Source: Cytophagaceae bacterium (lineage in GTDB: Bacteria; Bacteroidota; Bacteroidia; Cytophagales; UBA9547). Taken from it: a DNA stretch of 64,000 nucleotides. The notes under the pieces were generated by a model. It was not told the origin of the DNA and searched no databases. It saw nothing but the letters and a program-made list of their open reading frames with translations. The stretch covers positions 66,635-130,634 of the forward strand of contig JAIYAU010000018.1 in the NCBI GenBank assembly GCA_027488865.1. Reading direction: 5' to 3'. This document shows, piece by piece, positions 8,122 through 17,368 of the stretch. Position 1 is the stretch's first letter, and each line of letters opens with the position of its first letter. A program made the position numbers and the translations under genes.

Positions 8122-11100
8122 ATGAGATATTCGGTTATCCTTTTATTGTTCGTTTATTCATCCCTGTTTTGTCAAGATTTTGGCAATGAATGGATTAGTT
8201 ATGAACAAAAATATTTTAAAACTAAAGTGGCACAAGATGGTATTTACAGGATTTCACAACAGAAACTTGTAGCACTTGGGGCTTCTTTAAATGACTTTAC
8301 ACCAAGCAAGTTACAGATGTATTGGAGAGGTACACAGATTGCTATAACAGTAGTAGATAACAACCTTAATGACCTACTCGATCCAAGCGACTATATCGAA
8401 TTTTACGGGCTTAAAAACAATGGAGATTTAGATACGCTACTATATGATGAGGTCGCAATGCAGTGTAATCCGTATTTGAATCTTTATTCCGACTCAACTA
8501 CATATTTTTTAACATCTTCAATTAAAGGACCTTGGAAAAGGATAGATCAAATTCCGTTTGAAAACGTTGGGACAAAAATAGAATATCATCTTGAAAATTA
8601 TCATCGAGACTTTACAAATTCCTACTATGAAGGAATGCGTTTTTTTACCTCAGAAGGCACTTATTTATCAAACTACGGCTACTCAGAGGGATTTGGATCT
8701 GAAGAAGGCATAAATTTTGAATTCAACATACCATTAAATAATTTTTTTCTAAAAACTGGATTAAATACTTCAATTAAAGTAGGCTATATGCCTGTTAATC
8801 AAGGACGCACTAGAGGAGTAACTTTAAAGGCAGGAGCAAGCAAATTATTATCAAGCTTGGTAGCTCAGGTAAACACAGAAGGTGAAAAAAATGGCACAAT
8901 TAAAGCTTCCTTCCCTTTTACAAATTCCTCAAGCAATTCTTTGGCAGTAAACATAGATTTTTTAAAGGTAGCTAATGAAACCTCTAATATCAAAGCAATA
9001 CTAAACTATTTGGACATTAATTATCCCCAGTCGTTAAATTACTCAGGACAAAGATTAAAAAGGTTTGTAGTTCCTATCACTGCTTCCACCTTAAAAGCGA
9101 ATATGGAAATAAAAAATTTATCTAATGCTGCCAATCTCGAAATTTTAGATATTTCAAGTTATGCCAACATTAAGTCTTATCAATATCAATTTTCAACAAC
9201 CAATATCATTTGTTCATTTACACCCATTTCTGATACTTCAATCATCTCGGTGCTCAATCGTGATAGTATCTTTGAGGCAAACTTACAGCCAGTTAACTTT
9301 AGAAAATTCATCACTACTGATAGCCTGTTTGTTATAATATCCCATCCATCACTTTCAAAACCTGTTGGGAATATTGCCAATCCAGTGGTGGAATATGCCA
9401 AATTTAGAAATTCCCTGGTTGGTGGGCAATATGATACCTTGGTAGCAAATGTAATAGACTTATTCGATCAGTTTAGTTATGGGCTAGCTTCGCCATTAAG
9501 TATAAGGAGGTTTTGTGAATTTTTAAGTAAAGACAATGTGCTTCCCAAGTATTTATTTATTATAGGTAAAGGTTATGATTTGACTAGTGAACTTAGGTTT
9601 AAGCAAGTAAATTATGTCAATTTGATACCCGCCTTTGGCAATCCTGGAAGTGATTATTTGTTTTCAACGGGATTGGGAGGTTTTTCAAAATACGTACAAG
9701 CAATACCAACTGGTAGAATTAGTGCTAAAACACCTGAAGAGGTGGTAAACTATTTGGAGAAAATTAAAAGCCACGAAACAACTTCATTCTTTTTGCCTTG
9801 GCGTAAAAACGTTGCACATTTAAGTGGCGGAAAAACTCAAGATGAGGGTTTAGGATTTAAAAATTTTATCAATGAGCTTACTTCAAAAGCGCAATCCAAT
9901 TATTTTGGAGCCAATGTTTCTTCTTATTCCAAAACCACTGGTGACGTAATTCAGGTTTTTAACCTTTCCAAAGAACTTAATGAAGGTTTAAGTTTAATTA
10001 CATTTTTTGGACACTCTAGTTCTAACGGCGGAGATATTGATATCGGTTTGGTTACCGACCCAACGCTCGGGTATAAAAATGAGGATAAGTATCCTATCAT
10101 TATTTTAAATGGTTGCAAATCTGGCAACATGTTTACAACAGAAGAGTCTTTTGGAGAAAATTGGATTTCTGCAAGTAAAAAAGGTGCTATTGGATTTGTA
10201 GGCCATATCAATTTTGGATTTGTTAGTACCCTTCAAAACTACAATCGAATATTGTATACAAGGTGGTTTAATGATAGCCTCAATTTGAACAAATCAATTG
10301 GTAAAGTATTACAAATAGTAAATAAAGAATATACTAATAATTCAAGTAACCTCAATCCTTATGATATTGGGCAAGCCACCCAAATGGCACTACAAGGCGA
10401 CCCAGCGGTTAAGCTTTTTCCCAATCCTAAACCGGATTTTGTACTTTCAGCAGGAAGTATTTTTGTAAAAACCTTTAATAATGAAGAGTTTACAGCATTA
10501 GTAGATTCTTTCCAAATCGGTATTCCAATAACCAATTTAGGAATATCAATAAACAACAAAATACCAATTTATATTACAAGAAGGTTACCAAATGGCACCC
10601 AACAATTGTATCCCATTAGACTATTCGATTCACCCAAAATAAACGATACGGCTTATTATACCATTACTTCAAACGACTTTAACGGAGCAGGAAGCAACAC
10701 TTTCGAAATAACCCTTGATCCTGATAACACCTTGGACGAATATACCAAAACTAATAATAAAATCACTTTTCCCGTTTTTATTCCTCAAAGTGGTATAAAA
10801 TGTTTGTTTCCAAGGGAATTTAGTATTTTGGATACAAATGTTATAAATCTGGTTGCCCAAAGTTCCAATTTGATTCGGTCAGCTACAGACTATTATTTTG
10901 AAATAGACACCAGCTACGAGTTTAATAGTCCTTTATTGAGATCAAATACAATATCTGCTACCTCTATGCCTATTTGGGAAAACATTAATTTGATGTATAA
11001 TTTAACGAAAGGAGATAGTACTGTTTTTTATTGGCGAGTAAGATACAGCCAACTTAGCAATGACGCAGATACCATTTATGCCAATAGCTCCTTTGTTTAC

Positions 11101-13110
11101 ATACCAAATAGTCCTGAAGGGTGGAGCCAAAGTGAATTTCCACAATTTTACAAGAACACTAACTCTCCTCAAATCAATACCAACAAAAATGGAAAAACGT
11201 TTGATTTTAAAAGTTTAACACAAAATATTGAGGTTGTAGCTGGTCCGGGAGCACAAAGTATACTTAAACTTAACGGACAATTTATCTATAAAAATACTTC
11301 GCCAGAACTTGGTGCTTATAGTTCAAATGGTATACTTTGTGTTGCCTTTGATCAAAATACACTTAATCCTTATTTAATTCAATTTGATCGCCCTTATAAC
11401 TGTACAGGTTGTGGTAACTCATTTATTGTTAACCGCTATTTCTTTTTTGATCTACCACAAGACCCAGTATTTACAATGTTTAATAATTATCTAAACGATG
11501 TAAAATTTGGTGACTATCTCCTTTTGGTGACGTACAACAAAGCGGATTTTGAAAAATGGGAGCAAAGTTCCAAAGATTTATTTAAACAACTATTTTCTCC
11601 CACCAAGTTTAGTTCTCTTACTAATAAATCTGCTTATATATTTCTTGGAAGAAAAGGCCTTTCTCCCATTTTTGAAGATTTTAACAGCGATTTTAATACC
11701 CCTATTAGTTTTAAGGATGATGTCGCTGCAAGTGTCCCATTTGGTACTATTACTTCCACCCTTATTGGTCCTGCACATGGATGGGGAAGTTTGTTCAGAA
11801 AAGTAGAGGTAGATAACCCCAAAACGGATATATGGGGAATTGACGTAATTGGCGTTGATAATAATTTACAAGAAACAACTTTGTTACAAAACATCAATAG
11901 TGATGCTGTATCTTTAAATTCAATCGATTCCAAACAATATCCATTTTTAAAATTAAAAGCATTGCTTAAAGACAGTGCGAACCTAACTCCGCCTCAACTT
12001 AACAGATGGCAAGTGGTGTATTCTACTGATATTCCGGAGGGAAGTCTTATGCTCGACGATAACGATGGCAAATATTCTAAAGTAACTCAACTTCAAGAGG
12101 GACAATCATATACGGTTGAATATTTATTCAAAAATATTAGCAATAAATCGTTTAAGACACCATTTATTGTAGAATACACACTTAATAATAGCACTACTGG
12201 TAAATCTAAAGTTTTTTATGATACTCTAAATACAATATTAGGCGCCCAACAAGAAATTAGGTTAACAAAAACATTCGATACTAAAACTTGGCAAGGAGAA
12301 AACACTTGCCAAATCAATGTTAACCCTAAATCACAGCAAGAACAATATTACGAAAATAACATTTGGTCTACTAATTTTAAAGTAATAAAGGATAACAGAA
12401 ACCCAGTGCTGGAAGTCACATTTGATGGCCAGCGGATTATGAATGGAGATATTGTTTCTGCCAGCCCGATGATTGTGGTAAGCATTAATGATGAGAACAA
12501 ATATATTTACAAGCAAGATACCTCAGGAATTAATCTTTTGTTTAAAAAACAATGTACAGATTGTAGTTTTAAGCAAATCAGTTTATCAGATAATAATGTT
12601 AGGTACTTTCCAGCTTCTTCTAATAACAAATTTAGAGTGGAATATAACCCTCAAAAACTAGAAGATGGTATATATACACTTTGTGTACAAGGTACTGATG
12701 CTTCTAATAATAGTAGCGGTGTAAATCCATATTGTATTGATTTTAGAGTAATTAATGCTACCAGTATAAGCCATTTTTATCCATACCCTAATCCTTTTAG
12801 CAATTTTACTAGATTTGTTTTTACCGTTACTGGCGAAAACGTTCCTGATGAAATTAAAATTCAAATAATGACCGTAACTGGTAAAGTAGTAAGAGAAATA
12901 TTACAATCGGAAATTGGACCAATTAAAATAGGAACAAACATAACCCAATATGCATGGGATGGTAAAGATGAGTTTGGTGATAAGTTAGCAAATGGTGTTT
13001 ATCTTTACAAGGTTTCGGCCAATATAAGTGGAAAATCTTTTGACCATTTAGATGTGGGAGCCGAAAAGGCCTTTAAAGAAGGATTTGGTAAAGTCGTTAT
13101 TTTAAGATAA
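8122..13110 (+). CDS. porU: gingipain-family (C25) type IX secretion sortase, long PorU-like form
   Basis: A 1662-residue secreted protein with signal peptide (SVILLLFVYSSLFCQ). The C25 peptidase domain lies in the first half: catalytic His about 631 in TFFGHSSSNGG and Cys about 665 in ILNGCKSGNM. Before it are beta-rich prodomain-like regions, and after it come long beta-sandwich stretches. Residues about 1550-1662 form a FlgD-type Ig-like/C-terminal sorting-like domain (YPYPNPFSNFTRF, then YAWDGKDEFGDKLANGVYLYKV). PorU cleaves the cargo sorting domain at the cell surface and attaches the cargo to lipopolysaccharide. Classical PorU is nearer 1100-1300 residues, so this is the long class, sometimes named PorU2. 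It pairs with the PorV-like gene 15 nt upstream. Confidence 0.88.
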   Translation: MRYSVILLLFVYSSLFCQDFGNEWISYEQKYFKTKVAQDGIYRISQQKLVALGASLNDFTPSKLQMYWRGTQIAITVVDNNLNDLLDPSDYIEFYGLKNNGDLDTLLYDEVAMQCNPYLNLYSDSTTYFLTSSIKGPWKRIDQIPFENVGTKIEYHLENYHRDFTNSYYEGMRFFTSEGTYLSNYGYSEGFGSEEGINFEFNIPLNNFFLKTGLNTSIKVGYMPVNQGRTRGVTLKAGASKLLSSLVAQVNTEGEKNGTIKASFPFTNSSSNSLAVNIDFLKVANETSNIKAILNYLDINYPQSLNYSGQRLKRFVVPITASTLKANMEIKNLSNAANLEILDISSYANIKSYQYQFSTTNIICSFTPISDTSIISVLNRDSIFEANLQPVNFRKFITTDSLFVIISHPSLSKPVGNIANPVVEYAKFRNSLVGGQYDTLVANVIDLFDQFSYGLASPLSIRRFCEFLSKDNVLPKYLFIIGKGYDLTSELRFKQVNYVNLIPAFGNPGSDYLFSTGLGGFSKYVQAIPTGRISAKTPEEVVNYLEKIKSHETTSFFLPWRKNVAHLSGGKTQDEGLGFKNFINELTSKAQSNYFGANVSSYSKTTGDVIQVFNLSKELNEGLSLITFFGHSSSNGGDIDIGLVTDPTLGYKNEDKYPIIILNGCKSGNMFTTEESFGENWISASKKGAIGFVGHINFGFVSTLQNYNRILYTRWFNDSLNLNKSIGKVLQIVNKEYTNNSSNLNPYDIGQATQMALQGDPAVKLFPNPKPDFVLSAGSIFVKTFNNEEFTALVDSFQIGIPITNLGISINNKIPIYITRRLPNGTQQLYPIRLFDSPKINDTAYYTITSNDFNGAGSNTFEITLDPDNTLDEYTKTNNKITFPVFIPQSGIKCLFPREFSILDTNVINLVAQSSNLIRSATDYYFEIDTSYEFNSPLLRSNTISATSMPIWENINLMYNLTKGDSTVFYWRVRYSQLSNDADTIYANSSFVYIPNSPEGWSQSEFPQFYKNTNSPQINTNKNGKTFDFKSLTQNIEVVAGPGAQSILKLNGQFIYKNTSPELGAYSSNGILCVAFDQNTLNPYLIQFDRPYNCTGCGNSFIVNRYFFFDLPQDPVFTMFNNYLNDVKFGDYLLLVTYNKADFEKWEQSSKDLFKQLFSPTKFSSLTNKSAYIFLGRKGLSPIFEDFNSDFNTPISFKDDVAASVPFGTITSTLIGPAHGWGSLFRKVEVDNPKTDIWGIDVIGVDNNLQETTLLQNINSDAVSLNSIDSKQYPFLKLKALLKDSANLTPPQLNRWQVVYSTDIPEGSLMLDDNDGKYSKVTQLQEGQSYTVEYLFKNISNKSFKTPFIVEYTLNNSTTGKSKVFYDTLNTILGAQQEIRLTKTFDTKTWQGENTCQINVNPKSQQEQYYENNIWSTNFKVIKDNRNPVLEVTFDGQRIMNGDIVSASPMIVVSINDENKYIYKQDTSGINLLFKKQCTDCSFKQISLSDNNVRYFPASSNNKFRVEYNPQKLEDGIYTLCVQGTDASNNSSGVNPYCIDFRVINATSISHFYPYPNPFSNFTRFVFTVTGENVPDEIKIQIMTVTGKVVREILQSEIGPIKIGTNITQYAWDGKDEFGDKLANGVYLYKVSANISGKSFDHLDVGAEKAFKEGFGKVVILR

Positions 13111-13143
13111 TTGACTGAGATATTATTTTTAAATTTTTTATAA

Positions 13144-13866
13144 TTGCAAAAACGAAAAGATACCCTTTATTTAATTTTAGCGTCAGTATTTTTGTGCAAT
13201 GCGCTATTAGCTGAGATTATTGGAGTTAAAATTTTTTCTGGAGAAAAGTTAATTGGTCTACCTAACGGTATTTTGCCTTTTAGCATTACCTACACAGCTG
13301 GAGTAATTATTTGGCCAGTAGTGTTTGTAACTTCCGACATTATCAATGAGTATTACGGTCAAAAAGGAGTAAGAAAAATTAGCTACCTTACTTCCATTCT
13401 AATTTGTTATTCATTTATAGGAATATATTCTGCTACTTTACTGCCTCCTGCCGATTTTTGGTTGGATGTTAACAAAGGCAAGGACGGCCTTTTTGATATT
13501 AATTTTGCATTTTCGAGTATCTTTAGGCAGGGGCTGGGAATTATAATAGGTTCTATTACAGCCTTTTTAATTGGTCAATTACTTGATGCCTATATTTTTC
13601 ATAAACTCAAAACAATTACACAAAATAAGAAATTATGGCTTCGGGCAACAGGTTCTACAGTCATCTCCCAATTGGTGGATAGTTTTGTAGTTTTGTATAT
13701 AGCCTTTTATGTTTTTGGAAATTGGTCAATAGAACAAATCGTACAAGTGGCTCTTAACAATTATATTTATAAGTTTGTGGTGGCCATTGCACTTACGCCT
13801 GTGATTTATCTAGCTCACAAGTTGATAGATAAATACCTCTTCCAAGACCTAAAAGCAAGCAACTAG
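13144..13866 (+). CDS. queuosine precursor transporter (YhhQ/VUT family)
   Basis: A 240-residue membrane protein, about six helices, of the family that imports queuosine precursors such as preQ0/preQ1. Recognisable segments are NALLAEIIGVKIF, TYTAGVIIWPVVFVTSDIINEYYGQKGVRK and GSTVISQLVDSFVVLYIAFYVFG, including the family motif SDIINEYYG. The start is TTG at 13144; no in-frame ATG lies near the N-terminus. It follows the PorU-like gene by 33 nt and precedes miaB, another gene concerned with tRNA anticodon-loop modification. Confidence 0.9.
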   Translation: MQKRKDTLYLILASVFLCNALLAEIIGVKIFSGEKLIGLPNGILPFSITYTAGVIIWPVVFVTSDIINEYYGQKGVRKISYLTSILICYSFIGIYSATLLPPADFWLDVNKGKDGLFDINFAFSSIFRQGLGIIIGSITAFLIGQLLDAYIFHKLKTITQNKKLWLRATGSTVISQLVDSFVVLYIAFYVFGNWSIEQIVQVALNNYIYKFVVAIALTPVIYLAHKLIDKYLFQDLKASN

Positions 13867-13927
13867 GCCAAATAGTTAAATACACCTAATTTTAATAAAA
13901 GCGTATGACATTTTGGCATATAGTTTG

Positions 13928-13935
13928 TATCTTTG
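13928..13935 (+). promoter_or_regulatory. -7 promoter box for miaB
   Basis: TATCTTTG is a perfect TAnnTTTG box 22 nt before the ATG at 13958. Its presence argues that the upstream TTG at 13913 is not the miaB start. The overlapping sequence TGGCATATAGTTTGTA (13914-13929) also resembles a sigma-54 -24/-12 element with two mismatches. Confidence 0.55.
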
Positions 13936-13957
13936 TTCTCTGAATTTTGTTTTAACA

Positions 13958-15379
13958 ATGAATCTGATTTCTGATATTAATATTATTTCTCAAGATACCT
14001 CACCGGCACAGGCAGATAATGTGCGCACCACTGGTGATTCTAATACAGGTAAAAAACGAAAACTATACATAGAAAGTTATGGATGTCAAATGAATTTTGC
14101 TGACAGCGAAATTGTTAGTTCGGTTATGTTTGACGCTGGCTATGATACCACTTCCAACATTGACGAGGCAGATGTGGTATTTTTGAATACTTGTTCCATA
14201 CGTGATAATGCAGAACAAAAAGTTCGTCATAGACTATTTCACATCAACAACGCCAAAAATAGACGGCCAGAAATGGTAGTTGGAGTACTAGGATGCATGG
14301 CCGAACGATTAAAATCCAAGTTTTTGGATGAAGAAAAAATGGTAGATTTAGTAGTTGGTCCAGATTCCTACCGTACGTTGCCAGCACTTTTAAATGAAGT
14401 AGATGAAGGGCAAAAGGCAGTGAATGTTTTTCTTTCTCGAGAAGAAACATACGCTGACATCACGCCAATTAGATTAAATAACAATGGCGTAACAGCCTTT
14501 ATTTCAATCATGCGCGGTTGCGATAATATGTGTTCTTTTTGTGTAGTTCCTTACACAAGGGGGAGAGAAAGAAGTAGAGACCTTCCCTCAATTTTAAACG
14601 AAGCTAGTGAGCTTATTAATCAAGGTTTTAAGGAAGTTACACTCCTTGGCCAAAATGTAGATTCTTACAAATGGGAAAATGAACACGGAAATGTAATAAA
14701 CTTTGCGTTGCTTTTAGAACAAGTGGCACTATTAAGTCCGCTTTTAAGAGTTAGATTTTCTACTTCACATCCCAAAGATATCACTGATGATGTTTTGTAC
14801 ACCATGGCCAGGTATGAAAACATTTGTAACAACATTCATTTGCCCGCACAAAGCGGAAGTTCAAGTGTATTAAAAAGAATGAACCGTACTTATGATAGAG
14901 AGTGGTATCTTGAAAGAGTTCAGGCAATTCGTAGAATAATTGGCCCAGATTGCGGAATTTCTACAGATATCATAGCTGGTTTTTGCGGAGAAACCGAGGA
15001 AGAACACCAAGATACACTTTCCTTAATGCACCAAGTGAAGTACGATTATGGTTATTTGTTTGCTTATTCTGAACGACCTAATACCCCAGCAGCCAAAAAA
15101 TACATCGATGATGTGCCAGAAGATGTTAAAAATCGTCGACTTACTGAAATTATTACAATTCAACGTCAAAGTTCGCATGAAAGTAATTTGAGGGATATCG
15201 GAAAAACTTATGAGATTCTAGTAGAAGGATATTCCAAAAAATCTGAAGATTTTTTGCAAGGGCGTACTAGCAATAACAAGGTTGTTGTATTTCCTAAAAA
15301 ACACTATCAAAAAGGTGATTACTTGGAAGTTAAAGTGCTAGATTGTACTTCGGCAACCTTACTAGGCGAATCTATATAG
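13958..15379 (+). CDS. miaB: tRNA-2-methylthio-N6-dimethylallyladenosine synthase
   Basis: 473 residues from the ATG at 13958. MiaB is a radical-SAM methylthiotransferase that converts i6A37 to ms2i6A37 in tRNAs reading UNN codons. The N-terminal UPF0004 domain has the three auxiliary-cluster cysteines in [16 protein letters not shown] and GCMAERLK. The radical-SAM CxxxCxxC motif is [17 protein letters not shown], and later segments are LPAQSGSS and [18 protein letters not shown]-terminal TRAM domain ([18 protein letters not shown]) completes the family. The frame opens at TTG 13913, but that overlaps the promoter. It leads the cluster with the sigma-54 activator, lptE-like and secG. Confidence 0.96.
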   Translation: MNLISDINIISQDTSPAQADNVRTTGDSNTGKKRKLYIESYGCQMNFADSEIVSSVMFDAGYDTTSNIDEADVVFLNTCSIRDNAEQKVRHRLFHINNAKNRRPEMVVGVLGCMAERLKSKFLDEEKMVDLVVGPDSYRTLPALLNEVDEGQKAVNVFLSREETYADITPIRLNNNGVTAFISIMRGCDNMCSFCVVPYTRGRERSRDLPSILNEASELINQGFKEVTLLGQNVDSYKWENEHGNVINFALLLEQVALLSPLLRVRFSTSHPKDITDDVLYTMARYENICNNIHLPAQSGSSSVLKRMNRTYDREWYLERVQAIRRIIGPDCGISTDIIAGFCGETEEEHQDTLSLMHQVKYDYGYLFAYSERPNTPAAKKYIDDVPEDVKNRRLTEIITIQRQSSHESNLRDIGKTYEILVEGYSKKSEDFLQGRTSNNKVVVFPKKHYQKGDYLEVKVLDCTSATLLGESI

Positions 15380-15435
15380 TAACCACTGAAAATTAGTTGT
15401 ATTTTGAAAAGTTTCAAAAAACAAATTACAAAATA

Positions 15436-16719
15436 ATGGATATCAACGAAATACAATCTGCAAAACAGAGGTTTGGAATTATCGGCAACTCTCCTTTACT
15501 TAACCACGCCATTCATGTGGCAATACAAGTTGCATCTACAGAAATGACGGTGTTAATAACCGGAGAAAGTGGCACAGGTAAGGAATCTTTTTCTAAAATT
15601 ATACATCAATTAAGTGCTCGCAAACATGGTCAGTTTATAGCAATTAATTGTGGGGCTATACCAGAAGGCACCATAGATTCTGAACTTTTTGGGCACGAAA
15701 AGGGCTCATTTACAGGTGCTAATGATTCAAGAAAGGGTTATTTTGAAGTCACAGATGGCGGTTCTATTTTTTTGGATGAAATAGGCGAAATGCCTTTAGG
15801 CACACAAGCAAGGTTGTTGCGTGTTTTAGAAAACGGTGAATTTATCAAAGTAGGTTCTTCAAAGGTATTAAAAACCAATGTTCGTGTAATTGCCGCTACT
15901 AATGTTAACCTCATAGATGCAGTAGAAAAAGGGCGTTTTAGGGAAGATCTATATTATCGCCTCAATACTGTACCTATCTTTGTGCCTCCTTTAAGAGAAC
16001 GAGGACCTGACATTGAACTTCTCTTTAGAAAATTTGCCACCGATTTTTCTGAAAAAAACAGGGTAAAACCAATCAAGCTTGCAGATGATGCGAAAGAGTT
16101 GTTATATAAATATCGATTTCCTGGTAATATAAGACAGCTTAAAAACTTGGTAGAACAGGTATCTTTATTAGAAATTGAAAGGGAAGTGGACAAAGAACAT
16201 TTTGCTCCATACATACCTAAAGAAAAAAATCAATCGCTTGCAATTTTTAAAGATGTAAATGCCGATCCTAATTTTACTGAAAGAGAACTACTTTATAAGG
16301 TTCTCTTCGATATGAAAAACGATGTAATGGAACTTAAAAAATTAGTTTTTAATTTTTTACAACATGACAAATATGGTACCCAAATCATAAACGAAAATGC
16401 CAACTTGTTTAGCGGTGTCCCAAATGAACAGTTTAATAGCCAGACATTTTATAATAACGACTTTAACCAAAACTTTAACACAAAACCAATTTTATTAGAA
16501 CAAGCCACAGCCAACAATGCCGTCACCATCAATAAAATTGAAGATATCTCGCATGAAACAGAAGAGGATACGTTGTCAATTGAACACAAGGAAAAAGAAT
16601 TGATAGTGCGTGCCCTCAAAAAAAATAATAACAAACGTAAATATGCAGCGCAAGATTTAGGAATTTCTGAGCGCACCCTTTATCGGAAAATTAAAGAATA
16701 TGATTTAGAAAATAATTAA
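15436..16719 (+). CDS. sigma-54-dependent transcriptional activator without sensory domain
   Basis: 427 residues from the ATG at 15436. The central AAA+ domain starts almost at the N-terminus: Walker A GESGTGKE (43-50), sigma-54 contact loop GSFTGA (90-95, the GAFTGA motif with Ala to Ser) and Walker B IFLDEIGEMP. A Fis-type helix-turn-helix ends the protein (KYAAQDLGISERTLYRKIKEYDL). Only about 15 residues precede the AAA+ domain, so there is no receiver, PAS or GAF domain. A low-complexity Asn-rich linker (about 300-370) joins the two parts. It opens the ATPase-driven sigma-54 promoter complex. It lies between miaB and the LptE-like gene, 19 nt from the latter. Confidence 0.93.
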   Translation: MDINEIQSAKQRFGIIGNSPLLNHAIHVAIQVASTEMTVLITGESGTGKESFSKIIHQLSARKHGQFIAINCGAIPEGTIDSELFGHEKGSFTGANDSRKGYFEVTDGGSIFLDEIGEMPLGTQARLLRVLENGEFIKVGSSKVLKTNVRVIAATNVNLIDAVEKGRFREDLYYRLNTVPIFVPPLRERGPDIELLFRKFATDFSEKNRVKPIKLADDAKELLYKYRFPGNIRQLKNLVEQVSLLEIEREVDKEHFAPYIPKEKNQSLAIFKDVNADPNFTERELLYKVLFDMKNDVMELKKLVFNFLQHDKYGTQIINENANLFSGVPNEQFNSQTFYNNDFNQNFNTKPILLEQATANNAVTINKIEDISHETEEDTLSIEHKEKELIVRALKKNNNKRKYAAQDLGISERTLYRKIKEYDLENN

Positions 16720-16738
16720 CACATAGAGTTATTGATTT

Positions 16739-17239
16739 ATGAACTACATTTTTAAAATAATTACCTTTTTAACAATTACACTTTTATTATCAGGTTGTTA
16801 TTCATTTAGAGGTACAAATTTACCACCAGAAGTTAAAACAATATCTGTGGATGTTTTTTCTGATGAAGCTGGGGGGCCAGCTAGATTAAGCAACTTTTTT
16901 ACAGAAAAAGTAAAAAATTACTATCAACAGAATTCAAGGTTGAGCTTGGTCAAAAACAACGGAGATTTACGGGTGGATGGCAAAATTACCAGTTATACAC
17001 TTACACCAGAAGCGCAATCAGGTAACAATACTGCTGCATTAAATAGACTTACTATAACGGTAGTGGTTAATTTCGAAAATATGAAGGACGAACAAGCAAA
17101 TTTTCAAAATCAAATTTTTTCTCAATTTGATCTTTTTGAGCAAACAAAAACGCTTTCACAAGTAGAAGATGAGTTAATCGAAAAAATATCTGATAGGATT
17201 ATTTTGGATCTTTTTAATAAAACCGTTGCTTCTTGGTAG
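16739..17239 (+). CDS. lptE: LptE-like lipoprotein (LPS assembly)
   Basis: A 166-residue lipoprotein with signal peptide and lipobox LLLSGCYS (Cys 20). The fold resembles LptE: short beta strands around a helix (PARLSNFFTEKVKNYYQQ, then GDLRVDGKITSYTLTPEA). LptE is the outer membrane plug of LptD that inserts lipopolysaccharide. The Bacteroidota form is divergent; the call rests on size, lipobox, the SFRGTNLPPEVKTISV start typical of the family, and the position between the sigma-54 activator and secG. The symbol is probable rather than proven. Confidence 0.75.
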   Translation: MNYIFKIITFLTITLLLSGCYSFRGTNLPPEVKTISVDVFSDEAGGPARLSNFFTEKVKNYYQQNSRLSLVKNNGDLRVDGKITSYTLTPEAQSGNNTAALNRLTITVVVNFENMKDEQANFQNQIFSQFDLFEQTKTLSQVEDELIEKISDRIILDLFNKTVASW

Positions 17240-17368
17240 TTTTTTATTTACCTTAGATTTCACCTATTGTTTTGTTTTAAGCTTATGATCACATTTATTG
17301 TTTTTAGCAACTTAAGATAAAAAGGTGCGTAAAATATCAAACCTTTACTTTTAAATTAACTATTAAAT

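Noticed and set aside
11549-11933. Several frames inside the porU-like gene on both strands
   Set aside because: They are shadows of a coding region whose translation shows clear domains.
6967-13110. A polysaccharide-utilisation or defence function for the PorV/PorU-like pair
   Set aside because: The PorV barrel signature and the C25 His/Cys residues fit type IX secretion; no SusC/SusD or defence genes are next to them.
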